Part shown: positions 1 to 8,072 of the stretch, piece by piece
Numbering within the stretch: the first letter of the stretch is position 1
Layout: every line of letters starts with the position of its first letter
From: Salinigranum salinum
GTDB lineage: Archaea; Halobacteriota; Halobacteria; Halobacteriales; Haloferacaceae
DNA length: 64,000 bases
NCBI RefSeq assembly: GCF_009176545.1
Contig: NZ_VTOJ01000002.1
Coordinates: 124,001 to 188,000 of the forward strand
Reading direction: 5' to 3'
Notes under the pieces: generated by a model
What the model saw: the letters and a program-made list of their open reading frames with translations, nothing else
What the model was told of the DNA's origin: nothing
Database searches by the model: none
Position numbers and translations under genes: made by a program

Positions 1-665
1 TCGTGATCGACACACCCCGAGTCGGAACCACGTCACGGTCGGTCTTCGGGGGCCGTCCAGCACCCCCACCGGTATCTCCATCGACGTGTTCTCAGCAGAG
101 AAAGTTCGAGACACGTTGCTGGATCGTGACGGTTCGTGACCACGGCACTGTGCACGGACAGCCCGCGGTCTCGAGTCACGGTGCCGCTCGCGGCTCCGGT
201 GCTGTTCGCTCCTGGAGCCACCTCCCGAACCCCTCCGAACGTTACAGACGTACCCGTGTAACGAAACCGCCGCCGTGGGGAACGAACGTCGCAGTGTCCG
301 GTGGACGTCGCCCGCAGGACTTCCGCGTCACGACGCCGTCACCGGGATACACGAGGCGTGTTCGACCTTCGTCCCCTGCCGTGGCCCCGTCGACGTGGAC
401 GAGGAACTTCGAGATTCCGCCGATCCGTTCGTCCACTGCTTCGAGCAGTGGGGACCGGGTGACCTGCAGCAGGTAGCCGCCGCCGGCTCGGGCAGACCTC
501 CCGACCGTCCACGAGGCAGGGGTCGCAACCGTGTCTCACGGTTCGGGCGACCCCGAAGTCGATCCATCACTCTCCCGTGGCTGCCACTCCCGTCGCCGGA
601 AGGTCCGGACGCACCCTCTCCGACGGGGCGAGCAATTGGGCCCAACGACGTCGCTGTCCAGCGGG
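1..665. other. gene-poor stretch at window start
   Basis: No gene is recognised here. All frames give Arg/Ser/Pro-rich translations typical of antisense reading in high-G+C DNA. The only stretch with a protein-like look is an open minus-strand frame from about 536 down to 242 (it includes the residues YLLQVTRSPLLEAVDERIGG), with no good start. It may be a relic and cannot be identified. Confidence 0.4.
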
Positions 666-2090
666 CTATCCGACCTGCGTCTCGATAGCCTCGACGACGA
701 CGTCGAGTCCCGTCTCGGCCTGTGCGCGGGTCATCACGAGCGGCGGGAGGAGTCGGAGAACGTTACCGTGGCGGCCCGCCTTCCACACGAGAACACCCCG
801 TTCGTAACAGTACGTCCGGACGTCTTTCACCATCGTCTTCGCCACCTTCGAGACCTCGCCGTCGGCGTCGAGGAACTCCGCGCCGACGAACAGGCCCTGG
901 CCTCGGACCTCGGCGAGGTGGCCCGAGTCGGCCTCACGGAGGCGGTCCCGTATGTACTCGCCCAGGTCGCGGGCGTGTGCGAGCAGGTCGTGTTCCTCGA
1001 CGTAGTCGATGGCCGCGAGCCCGCCGCGCATCGCCGGGACGTTCCCGCGGAAGGTGCCGACGTGGCCACCGGGCTCCCACGTGTCGTACGCCTCGTGGTA
1101 CATCATCGCGCCGATCGGGAGGCCGGCTCCGCCGATCCCCTTCGCCATCGTCATCGCGTCGGGGGTGACGCCCGCCCACTCGCTCGCCCACCACTGTCCG
1201 GTCCGACCGAACCCGGACTGGATCTCGTCGAAGACGAGCATGACGTCGTTGTCGTCGGCGACATCGCGCAGCCCCTTCAGGAACCCCGCCGGGGGAACGA
1301 CGACCCCGCCCTCACCCTGGATCGGTTCGACCCAGATGGCGGCGGGCTTCGGCTGACCCGCGTAGGGGTCTTCGATCGCCGTCTGCACCTGTTCGAGCGC
1401 CCGACCGCACGAGAGGTCGCCACAGCACTCCCCCGACGACGCCGGACAGACGGCACGGGCGTTCTCTCCGTCGGCGTCACCCCGTTCATGCAGTGGGTAC
1501 GGGTACGGGACGTGGGTCACGTCCGGCAGGAGCGGGTCGTACCCCTCTCGGTACTTGCGGCCGCCAGTGAGGCTCAACGCTCCAGCGGTGCCGCCGTGGT
1601 ACGACCCCTGGAACGCAAGCATAGCGTGCCTGCCGGTGTTGTGTTTGGCGAGTTTGATCGACCCCTCGATGGCGTCCGACCCGCTGGGGCCGCCGAAGAC
1701 GACCCGGTTGTGGTCTTTCAGCCCATCGGGGGCGATGTCGTTGAGCCGTTCGATGAACTCGATGCGCGCCTCCGTCGGGAAGTCGATGGTGTGGACGAGC
1801 TTCTCGGTCTGGTCGTGGACCGCCCTGAGTACGTGTGGGTTCGAGTGGCCCACGTTGAGGACGCCGATGCCGGCGAAGAAGTCGAGGAAGACGTTGCCGT
1901 CGGCGTCTCTGATCGTGGCCCCGCGCCCTTCGTCGAGCGCGATCGGGACGCTCCGCGGATAGGCGACCGCGCTCGTGTCCACCGCGCGCTGTCGTTCGAG
2001 CAGTGCCTCCGAGTTCGGGCCCGGAATCGGGGTCGTCACGGACGGCGCCTCGGCGAAGTGCAGCTCCTGGATCGGCGGGCCGACTGTCAT
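666..2090 (-). CDS. class III (GabT/ArgD-like) aminotransferase
   Basis: PLP-dependent aminotransferase of 474 aa, usual length for the family, cytoplasmic. Visible landmarks are the PLP phosphate-binding segment GPSGSDA (134-140), the Asp of [11 protein letters not shown] (288-298) that contacts the pyridine nitrogen, and the Schiff-base lysine K317 in [15 protein letters not shown] Cys-bearing insert (C215, C222, C223, C228) lies before the helix leading to the E-P-I-Q-G-E motif. Annotators usually call such haloarchaeal proteins 4-aminobutyrate, acetylornithine or 'aspartate' aminotransferase family. Archaeal relatives also include broad-specificity amino acid racemases, so the substrate is not set by sequence. 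Start taken at the ATG at 2090. The upstream in-frame extension is Arg-rich and not protein-like. The gene stands alone. Confidence 0.85.
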   Translation of the reverse strand: MTVGPPIQELHFAEAPSVTTPIPGPNSEALLERQRAVDTSAVAYPRSVPIALDEGRGATIRDADGNVFLDFFAGIGVLNVGHSNPHVLRAVHDQTEKLVHTIDFPTEARIEFIERLNDIAPDGLKDHNRVVFGGPSGSDAIEGSIKLAKHNTGRHAMLAFQGSYHGGTAGALSLTGGRKYREGYDPLLPDVTHVPYPYPLHERGDADGENARAVCPASSGECCGDLSCGRALEQVQTAIEDPYAGQPKPAAIWVEPIQGEGGVVVPPAGFLKGLRDVADDNDVMLVFDEIQSGFGRTGQWWASEWAGVTPDAMTMAKGIGGAGLPIGAMMYHEAYDTWEPGGHVGTFRGNVPAMRGGLAAIDYVEEHDLLAHARDLGEYIRDRLREADSGHLAEVRGQGLFVGAEFLDADGEVSKVAKTMVKDVRTYCYERGVLVWKAGRHGNVLRLLPPLVMTRAQAETGLDVVVEAIETQVG

Positions 2091-2489
2091 GCCAGACTGG
2101 TCGACGACTGCCGTGAAATAGGTTTGGCCTGGTAGCAGTCGCGTGTCACGTCTGACCCACGTGATCCTCGACGCTCCTCGTCCGTGGCGACGACGCACCG
2201 ATCGATCCCGGTTCCGCCGAACGGGGCGGGGATGGCTCGTACCGGCTGGTTTCGAGCTCCGGACGGTCTCGCCCTCGTTCAACCGTCAGCTCCCCCTCCT
2301 CACCGTGTCAGCAGTGCGTCGCCCGTGGCTCCTCGGCCCCGCCCGGTCGACCGACATTCAGTATAGCGATATGTAGTTTATGCGTCGGTGCCGGGACAGA
2401 CACATATCACTCACAGTTGATTTTTAACATATATTATCCGTTCGACTTTCCCGAGAGACCGGCAGATCGACCCGGACGCGTGGCCGTCG
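2091..2489. other. intergenic region
   Basis: Space between the aminotransferase start and the end of the integrase. It becomes A/T-rich at about 2360-2450. No gene or clear repeat is seen. It must contain the minus-strand promoter for the aminotransferase. Confidence 0.4.
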
Positions 2490-3512
2490 TCAGGTCAGCG
2501 AGTAGATGTGGCGCTCGTACGTCTCTCTCACCCGATCGCCCCAGTTGTGGGTGTACGTGTCGATGATGTCGCCCGCGACGTCACCCCGGAGGTACTTCAC
2601 GATCCCTCGGTCGCCCGTGCGATCCCGCAGGTGCGTGGTGAAGAAGTGGCGGAAGTAGTGGGGCGTGACGTTCTCCGCACTCCCGCCTCCACTGCGGTGC
2701 CACCCCGTGGCCTCGGCGTGACCGACGACGATGCGCCGGGCGGCCTTGGCGGAGAGGCGCGTGCCCCAGTGATCTCGGGTGCGGACGAACAGCGGGTCGG
2801 CGGACGAGCGGGCGTCCGGGCGGATCGCGAGCCACTCGCTCAGGACCGTCGCGAGTTCGTCGTCGACCGGCACGACCGTCGACCGTTTACGCTTGTTCGA
2901 GTCCTCCCGACGTTCGCCGTTCGTGACCTGCCCACGGGTCGGTTCCGACGAGACGAACAGCGCGTCGCCACGACCGTCAAGCTGAGGGCGGCCCGTGAGG
3001 TCGTATCGGTCGGACGCGGCGCTCTCCGGGAGCTGGAGGTCGCGAATGTCGAGATTACAGAGCTCGCCGACCCGGATGCCCGTCTTCAGCAACGTGACCA
3101 CGACGGCCCGGTCGAGCGGATGTGAGATATCCTGGACGAACAGACGCATCTCCGGAACCGACACGTCACGCCGTGTCGGGTTCGTCTCGATCCGCTCGTC
3201 GAGTTCCTCCATCACCAGCGTCATCGGGTTCGACTCGAAGACGTCGACCGAGTTCATGTACGTGTAGAATCGGTGGAGATACGCCGCGTACGTCGCGATC
3301 GTGCTGTCCGCCGCCGTCTCGCGCTGGCGGTGGAGCCAGGCCATGCAGTCACGGTTCGTCGCCGCCGCGAGCGAGGTCGATCGCTCCGTCAGGAACGTCT
3401 CGAAGTCCGCGAGCACCCGCCGGTACGCCGCTCTCGTCCGATCCGACCGCCCGTAGTACTCCATATCCTCCAGGAAGTACTCGACGGGCTGATCCGGCGT
3501 CGTCTCACTCAT
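2490..3512 (-). CDS. tyrosine recombinase/integrase (XerC/D-like)
   Basis: Site-specific recombinase of 340 aa. An N-terminal SAM-like core-binding domain (about 8-105) is followed by the catalytic domain. Catalytic landmarks are R147 in TGIRVGEL, a basic strand near K208-R210, the HxxR box H285-Y-F-R288, and the probable nucleophile Y320 in DTYTH. The position of the usual 'LGH' histidine reads LRGD (308-311). That variant looks compatible with function, because the other residues are intact. It overlaps the upstream DUF5805 gene by 8 bp (end of one inside the start of the other), so the two are translationally coupled. No tRNA or obvious att repeat is adjacent, and nothing else here looks like a provirus. 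It is therefore more likely a resident recombinase than the integrase of a complete mobile element. Confidence 0.88.
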   Translation of the reverse strand: MSETTPDQPVEYFLEDMEYYGRSDRTRAAYRRVLADFETFLTERSTSLAAATNRDCMAWLHRQRETAADSTIATYAAYLHRFYTYMNSVDVFESNPMTLVMEELDERIETNPTRRDVSVPEMRLFVQDISHPLDRAVVVTLLKTGIRVGELCNLDIRDLQLPESAASDRYDLTGRPQLDGRGDALFVSSEPTRGQVTNGERREDSNKRKRSTVVPVDDELATVLSEWLAIRPDARSSADPLFVRTRDHWGTRLSAKAARRIVVGHAEATGWHRSGGGSAENVTPHYFRHFFTTHLRDRTGDRGIVKYLRGDVAGDIIDTYTHNWGDRVRETYERHIYSLT

Positions 3513-3906
3513 TGGTCACCACGTACCCTCCCTCGCGGCCGCTGTACCGGAGGCGGTTCTCCTCCTGGAGGGTGGTGAGGGCGTCGTCGAGCCGTTCCTC
3601 CACGTCGTCGACGAGTCGTTCGACCAGCTGATCCCAGTCTAGCGGACCCGAGTCCGTGAGGAGTGCGACGACCCGTTCTTCGATGCCTTCACCCTGGGGG
3701 TTGGGGTCCGAGGACGCCTCTCCAGCGGCTTCGTGCTCCGACCGGTCAGCCGACAGGAATCCGCGACGGCCCGCCTGGACCATCGTCCGGACGAACTCGC
3801 TCTGTGTCATTCCCAGGTCGTCGGCATGGTCCTCCCAGATGGACTTTTGATACGCCGGGACGTACGTCTGCACACGGGTTCGTTCCGAATCGGAATCTGT
3901 GGTCAC
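3505..3906 (-). CDS. DUF5805-type small protein, partner of the integrase
   Basis: 133 aa. The N-terminal part (about 10-50, with TYVPAYQKSIWEDHADDLGM) looks like a ribbon-helix-helix-style DNA-binding segment: a short strand followed by helices, ending SEFVRTMVQAGRR. An acidic linker follows. The C-terminal part (about 75-130) looks like a small winged-helix (LLTDSGPLDWDQLVERL, then LQEENRLRYSGREGGYV). From memory of the family this is DUF5805, found in haloarchaea next to XerC/D-type integrases. The start is GTG at 3906. An ATG start is not available nearby. It is the first gene of a two-gene operon and probably regulates or assists the recombinase; that role is inference. Confidence 0.75.
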   Translation of the reverse strand: MTTDSDSERTRVQTYVPAYQKSIWEDHADDLGMTQSEFVRTMVQAGRRGFLSADRSEHEAAGEASSDPNPQGEGIEERVVALLTDSGPLDWDQLVERLVDDVEERLDDALTTLQEENRLRYSGREGGYVVTNE

Positions 3907-3954
3907 GGTTTGGCTCTCGACCGGGACTCACATCAATTTAACTCTCGAACCGGC

Positions 3955-3970
3955 GATAAGGGATCTTATC
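3955..3970. promoter_or_regulatory. palindrome upstream of DUF5805-integrase operon
   Basis: GATAAG-GGAT-CTTATC, a perfect 6-bp inverted repeat 49 bp upstream of the GTG start. A TTAAAT-like element lies between it and the gene. The position suits an operator, possibly for autoregulation by the DNA-binding protein encoded next to it. The GATTAT direct repeat at 4008 and 4018 and a second inverted repeat CTAATT-N7-AATTAG (4048-4066) lie just further upstream. Confidence 0.4.
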
Positions 3971-5367
3971 TCCTATTCTGAGACTAGAACTTGTGCCGGT
4001 GCAAACTGATTATCGCCGATTATAACACTATATTTCCACGTGTGTGTCTAATTCGGTGATAATTAGTTCGGTGGCGTGAGGGAGAGCCCGCTCCTGTGTA
4101 AGGCGTGTTAACAGACATCGTGACAAGGAGACCGTGATCGGGAAGTCGTGAGGGGCGGTCGCCGTAGGTAGTCACCGGAGCGACAGCCGGCCCGTCGTCG
4201 GACCGAATCGCGTCTACCAGGCCAACCGAATCGCATCCAGCCGACCGAATTCACATCTATCCGGACAGAGGTCAGTCTCCGCCATTCGCCGCACTGCAGG
4301 TGGTGTCTACTACAGCCGTCATGCCGGTTCGGATCGGCGACACGATCGCCGAGTCGTGGCGTGAGTAACACTCTCCGGGTCGGCCTCGCTTCCGAAGACG
4401 CCGCCTGACGGCACACTGGTCGTGACAGCTCGGCAGGCACCGTCACCACGAGACACTTCGGCAGGTGACCTCCGAACTCGCGCCGACCGACGACTCAAGA
4501 AGGGCCGACTGTGGTCTCGGTCGAAATCGACCCTCGTGTCGTGCCCCGACGCACGTAAGAGGCGCACAGTGACGGTGTCGTGGTGGCTTTCTCTTTCGGT
4601 GACGACCAGGTCGTGGGAGGCCGGTCGACGGGTCTGTATTTCGTTTGAGACCGCCGAGAGGTCTCGAATCGGGAGGGGGTGTCCAGCGTCCGTCCCGTAG
4701 ATGGTCGTGGATCGAAAGCTAACCATCCGATCGGTGTGTCCGGGGATGCTTCGTGGGCGGGTGAATCAGCCTGGTGGACGCGTACGCCGCCACATCGCTT
4801 CTCTGAGTACAGTGTCGACCCCGACCACGACTCCGTCAGTCCGTTCAGTGAAGTCGGGAGAGCGCGGTCTCTCGGGGTGAGATTGACCGGATAGTGGACC
4901 GAGACGTCGCCTCGATCGACAGCGTCGGACGGGATCGAGATCTCCCCGTGGGAGAGGCACGGGAGGAGACGCGGAGTCGCTAATCCGCCCGTCCGAACTC
5001 GGTCCCGGCCGAGAGCAGTGCTGGCGACCGAACAAGACATCCCAAACCAAAAATGTAACCTGGAATTTAGAATATATGAATTATTTCGTGACTCGCGTAC
5101 GACTGATAAACTGCATATTGCTATATCTAATTCCCGGGACGAAATTGCCAGAGCTTGGCAGTCTGGATTTCTGCGAAGGGGGTAGCAGAAGCCGGTCACC
5201 TCTCGACCACCGTGGAGTGCGAGTCCGGCTCAAACGATCTTTTCCCGTATTTCAAGACGAAGAACGGTTTCGCTGGTGTCAATGAATTTGTACACCGAAA
5301 TTATCGGAGAGAACAGGCACTATCTCACCGTACGTTGGCTGATGTGGAATTCGGGATCTGCTCTCCT

Positions 5368-5398
5368 GTTTCTTCGGAGTGCCTGTGTCCGAAGAAAC
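5368..5398. other. strong inverted repeat / RNA hairpin
   Basis: GTTTCTTCGGA-N9-TCCGAAGAAAC: an uninterrupted 11-bp stem with a 9-nt loop in non-coding DNA. No gene ends immediately before it on either strand, so it is not an obvious terminator. It could be part of a small RNA, a regulatory site or a mobile-element end. Confidence 0.5.
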
Positions 5399-5448
5399 GT
5401 GGACTGGGTGGCGTGGTAGGCACACGAACAGCAATACTGTCACGGCCG

Positions 5449-5469
5449 GCCGTTTTGCGGTGAAACGGC
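5449..5469. other. second hairpin, 50 bp downstream
   Basis: GCCGTTT-N7-AAACGGC: a perfect 7-bp stem with a 7-nt loop, 120 bp before the HEAT-repeat start. It forms a pair with the hairpin at 5368-5398. The two together could fold into one transcript. Confidence 0.4.
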
Positions 5470-5589
5470 GTAAAGAGAGAGTTATGTCTGCCGTTTATTA
5501 CTTGACCACGCTCCCGTGGTGGGCGGGGGCGTGATTACTACGGTAGTGCTTTACACATTGCACGATACGCTTCCCAGGCAGTCACGCTC

Positions 5590-6597
5590 ATGGACGACTC
5601 GACCCATCCCCCACTGGCCGACCGCGTCGTGGACCTACTGGAGCGAAACGCTCGGGACGAGATCATCGAACGTCTCGATCGGATGGAAACTGCGCCAGCG
5701 GAGGATCGGAAGGCGTTGCTGCGGTCGCTCCGGACGACCGCCGGGGACTGTCCTTCGTTGCTCGATCCGATCCTCTCGGCTCTCGGACCTTTTCTCGAGG
5801 ACGACGATCGATCCGTCCGGCTGACGGCCGCCAAACTGTTCGTCTGTGTCGCAAAATCGTCTCCCGAGGCTGTCGTCCCGCTCGTCCCCTCACTGTCGGA
5901 GCGACTCGCGGGCGAGAGCGAGTTCTACTACGTTCGCGCCCGTGCCGCCGAAGCGCTCGGATACGTTGCGCTCGAACGTCCCGAAGCGGTCGCCTCTCCC
6001 GAACTCCTCGCCGACCTCCGCATCGGCCTCTCGTTCGACGAACCGGAAGTCAAGGAGAAACTAGCAAAGGCGCTCGAGTGTGTCGCCCTCGGAAATCCAC
6101 GCCGACTTCGACACCAGATACCGAAACTCGTGGCGCATCTCGACGACGAGAACGACCTCGTCCGAGATCACCTGTATACCGCGCTGGTCGCGGTCGGAGC
6201 GGAGTTTCCGGGGCGACTCGCTGATGCGCACGATGGCCTCGTCGACGGGTTGGACGACGACGTCCCGCAGGTGCGGGGGCGGGCCGCCGAGGCGCTTGGT
6301 CTGCTGGCTCGGTCGGGGGCCGAGGACGTCCCTCTTTCCGAGACAGTGCTTCGGGGAATGCAGGAAGACGACGACGGGGACTCGTTCGTCACTGATCGGG
6401 TTCGATTCGCCCTCGACGCGGATATGCCGGACGCGGACCTGGACCACGTCGGGACCACGCGGGGGGTTCGTCAGACGACTGATGACGCCGTCGATGCGAT
6501 CCAATCACCCGACGCCGACGGTGACTACCCGCATCGGGAGTTGGAAGACCGGTTAATCGACGCGAGCGATTGTCGGGTGTGTGCGAGATTTATATAA
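5590..6597 (+). CDS. HEAT-repeat protein
   Basis: 335 aa, acidic and soluble, with no signal peptide or membrane segment. Successive helical pairs of HEAT type are visible, for example RSVRLTAAKLFVCVAK (about 78-93), YYVRARAAEALGYVALE, PEVKEKLAKALECVALG, NDLVRDHLYTALVAVG and PQVRGRAAEALGLLAR (to about 245). The protein is likely a scaffold or adaptor that binds another protein. The last 60 residues leave the repeat pattern and end in DCRVCARF, two cysteines only, so no complete zinc ribbon is present. Start is the ATG at 5590, with a TATA-like element about 35 bp before it. No operon partner is seen. Confidence 0.75.
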   Translation: MDDSTHPPLADRVVDLLERNARDEIIERLDRMETAPAEDRKALLRSLRTTAGDCPSLLDPILSALGPFLEDDDRSVRLTAAKLFVCVAKSSPEAVVPLVPSLSERLAGESEFYYVRARAAEALGYVALERPEAVASPELLADLRIGLSFDEPEVKEKLAKALECVALGNPRRLRHQIPKLVAHLDDENDLVRDHLYTALVAVGAEFPGRLADAHDGLVDGLDDDVPQVRGRAAEALGLLARSGAEDVPLSETVLRGMQEDDDGDSFVTDRVRFALDADMPDADLDHVGTTRGVRQTTDDAVDAIQSPDADGDYPHRELEDRLIDASDCRVCARFI

Positions 6598-6845
6598 CTA
6601 ACAATCGGCGCGAAACATTTTCGTCAGCAGCCAAATTGGCTAGTATCAGGCCGTGCTTAGTCAGCTCATCACGAACAGCACCAATACAATGGTTGACGAT
6701 TATATTGCGCTCGGACCGCTTCAGTCGATCGTGAACCTCGGGGGGTGACAGAGTCGGTTCAGGAGACCGAATTGTGATTACACACGTATGAGTGTAAAGT
6801 CTCGGATGGGCTGTCTGTAATCAGCGAAAGGCTCCCGACGAGGTC

Positions 6846-6862
6846 TGTTGATATTATCAACA
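6846..6862. promoter_or_regulatory. candidate IclR operator 1 (perfect palindrome)
   Basis: TGTTGATATTATCAACA, a perfect inverted repeat with 8-bp arms around one base. It matches two other sites near the IclR gene under the form TGTT(T)GA-N5-TCA(A)ACA. Its target promoter is unclear because no intact gene starts beside it. Confidence 0.45.
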
Positions 6863-7105
6863 CACTCTCGGCGTAGATGGTAGTTAACCCGACATAACGT
6901 AGGTTTTGAGTTCGTTTTACCCTGCGGATTGACCTCAGAGGAGCCGTAGACCAAGTGATCTACATCCATGGTAAATTGTGCCATAAACCACCTCGTACTG
7001 CCGTGTGTGGGGTGTTCTCACATCAGTTAGTGTGTCAGAGAATGGCTCACTCGGCGGAATTACTGAACATCCAACTCGACGGTGTGCTGGCGTCCGTGAG
7101 GAAAT

Positions 7106-7123
7106 TGTTTGACAATATCAACA
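7106..7123. promoter_or_regulatory. candidate IclR operator 2
   Basis: TGTTTGACAATATCAACA. Read on the minus strand it is TGTTGATATTGTCAAACA, nearly identical to the palindrome at 6846-6862. It lies 18 bp beyond the IclR stop codon and about 120 bp upstream of the relic frame that starts at 6984. Confidence 0.45.
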
Positions 7124-7140
7124 GAAGAAGGAAAACACAC

Positions 7141-7902
7141 TTATGACCGCACTCGCTGGATGTTGACTTCGATTTGGTTAGCTGCCTCAATCAGTCTCTG
7201 AACCACTTCGTCGGTATCTTTCTGCTCGAACCGGCCAATCGTCCCACTAACCGCAATCGAACCGGCGAGGTCTCCGTTGGGCAAGTGGACCGAAGTCGCA
7301 TACGTCTGTGCTCCCATAGTCTGTTCTTGGTTGTTCGAGGCGTACCCCTGTTCTCGAATCGACTCTAACTCCTCGAACAGTGTCTCGGGCTCCGTGATCG
7401 TGTGTTGAGTAAGTGGTCTGAGCCCGAGCGAGTCGACAATCTCCGCTACACGGTCATCGGGCATTTTCGCAAGAATCGCTTTCCCAGTAGCCGTGGCGTG
7501 TATCGGTATGCTACCGTTACTCGGCGTCTCTTGCTTGAGTGACCCACGCGAAGAGTACAGAACATACACGACCCCATCGGATTCGACAGCCAAGTGCGTC
7601 ACGTCTCCGGTCGCAATCGCTAGCTCGTCAGCTTCTTGTCTGCCATGTTTGTATAAGGGTTGGCGCTCTCTAATGGACGATGCTATATCGAGGATCTTCA
7701 AATTAAGATCGTACACGTTGTGTTTCGACTTTCGGATGAATCCCTCCTGTTTGAGCGTCACCATGTACGTGTGAACCGTTCCTCTCGTCAGGTCTACTTC
7801 CTCAGCCACCTCCGCAACCGTCGCACCGCCTCTTTCCTCAAGCACACCGATGATCCGCCGAGCGTTTTCGACTGATTGTATCGTTCGGGGGCTTTTGTTC
7901 AT
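7141..7902 (-). CDS. IclR-family transcriptional regulator
   Basis: 253 aa, full length for the family. The N-terminal winged helix-turn-helix (about 8-65) contains the helix pair ATVAEVAEEVDLTRGTVHTY. The C-terminal effector-binding domain (about 80-250) carries the usual segments such as PIHATATGKAILAKMP and GYASNNQEQTMGAQTYA. IclR proteins sense small acids, sugars or amino-acid derivatives and control adjacent catabolic genes. The gene is divergent from the FAD oxidase at 8073, and a shared inverted repeat (7936-7954) lies between them. A TATA box at 7928-7933 is 26-28 nt before the ATG, so the mRNA is probably leaderless. It most likely controls the downstream oxidase/ABC-transporter cluster; that is inference from position. 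Confidence 0.9.
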   Translation of the reverse strand: MNKSPRTIQSVENARRIIGVLEERGGATVAEVAEEVDLTRGTVHTYMVTLKQEGFIRKSKHNVYDLNLKILDIASSIRERQPLYKHGRQEADELAIATGDVTHLAVESDGVVYVLYSSRGSLKQETPSNGSIPIHATATGKAILAKMPDDRVAEIVDSLGLRPLTQHTITEPETLFEELESIREQGYASNNQEQTMGAQTYATSVHLPNGDLAGSIAVSGTIGRFEQKDTDEVVQRLIEAANQIEVNIQRVRS

Positions 7903-7927
7903 ACCAGGTGACGATGAGCGGACTCAG

Positions 7928-7954
7928 TATAAATGTGTATGAAGATATCAAACA
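7928..7954 (-). promoter_or_regulatory. iclR promoter with overlapping candidate operator 3
   Basis: On the minus strand a TATA element (TTTATA, 7933-7928) sits 26-28 nt before the IclR ATG. Directly upstream is TGTATGA-N5-TCAAACA (7936-7954, plus strand), an inverted repeat with one mismatch that fits the TGTT(T)GA-N5-TCA(A)ACA form. It lies where the BRE/TFB contact would be. Binding there should affect this promoter, consistent with autoregulation. Confidence 0.5.
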
Positions 7955-8043
7955 ATTACATTGGTGGCTGATCCCGGCGCAAAATCGGGTTGGTTGGCCT
8001 CGTTTCCGTCCGTGTACTGGTTATGGAAGTGCTCTCCCAAAGG

Positions 8044-8050
8044 TTTAGTA
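8044..8050 (+). promoter_or_regulatory. TATA box of the first FAD oxidase gene
   Basis: TTTAGTA centred 26 nt before the GTG start at 8073. This spacing places transcription start at the initiation codon (leaderless) and supports the GTG as the true start. Confidence 0.4.
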
Positions 8051-8072
8051 TCGTTCACAGTAACCCCGAACT

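Larger units (their letters stand above)
3907..5589. other. 1.7-kb gene-poor region
   Basis: No gene can be supported. The long frames on the minus strand (for example 4495-5199 and 4319-4726) give Ser/Arg/Pro-rich, low-acid translations unlike the neighbours. A/T-rich patches sit at 3940-4070 and 5040-5130. A weak plus-strand frame at 5155-5463 (containing FPYFKTKNGFAGVNEF) may be a relic but matches nothing I know. Two strong hairpins lie at 5368-5398 and 5449-5469. A TATA-like GCTTTACACATT at about 5548 is well placed for the HEAT gene. Confidence 0.4.
6598..7140. other. intergenic region with relics and two operator-like palindromes
   Basis: No complete gene. Two possible stubs are visible: a 19-codon plus-strand frame at 6689-6748 starting MVDDYIALGPL, and a minus-strand frame 6984-6778 starting MAQFTMDVDHLVYGSSEV. 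The latter resembles the N-terminus of a VOC/glyoxalase-fold protein before becoming non-descript. Both look like remains of lost genes. Two copies of the motif also seen upstream of the IclR gene lie here (6846-6862 and 7106-7123). Confidence 0.35.

Noticed and set aside
531..2135. Long plus-strand open frame (over 500 codons)
   Set aside because: It is antisense to the aminotransferase, whose PLP motifs are unambiguous. The translation is the usual Arg/Asp/Val shadow seen in high-G+C genes.
2490..3906. Integrated provirus or plasmid marked by the integrase
   Set aside because: No tRNA, att repeats, replication, capsid or conjugation genes nearby; the DUF5805 pair is typical of resident chromosomal loci.
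4495..5199. 234-codon minus-strand open frame in the gene-poor tract
   Set aside because: Ser/Arg/Pro/Thr-rich, low acidity, no domain; unlike genuine proteins in the window.
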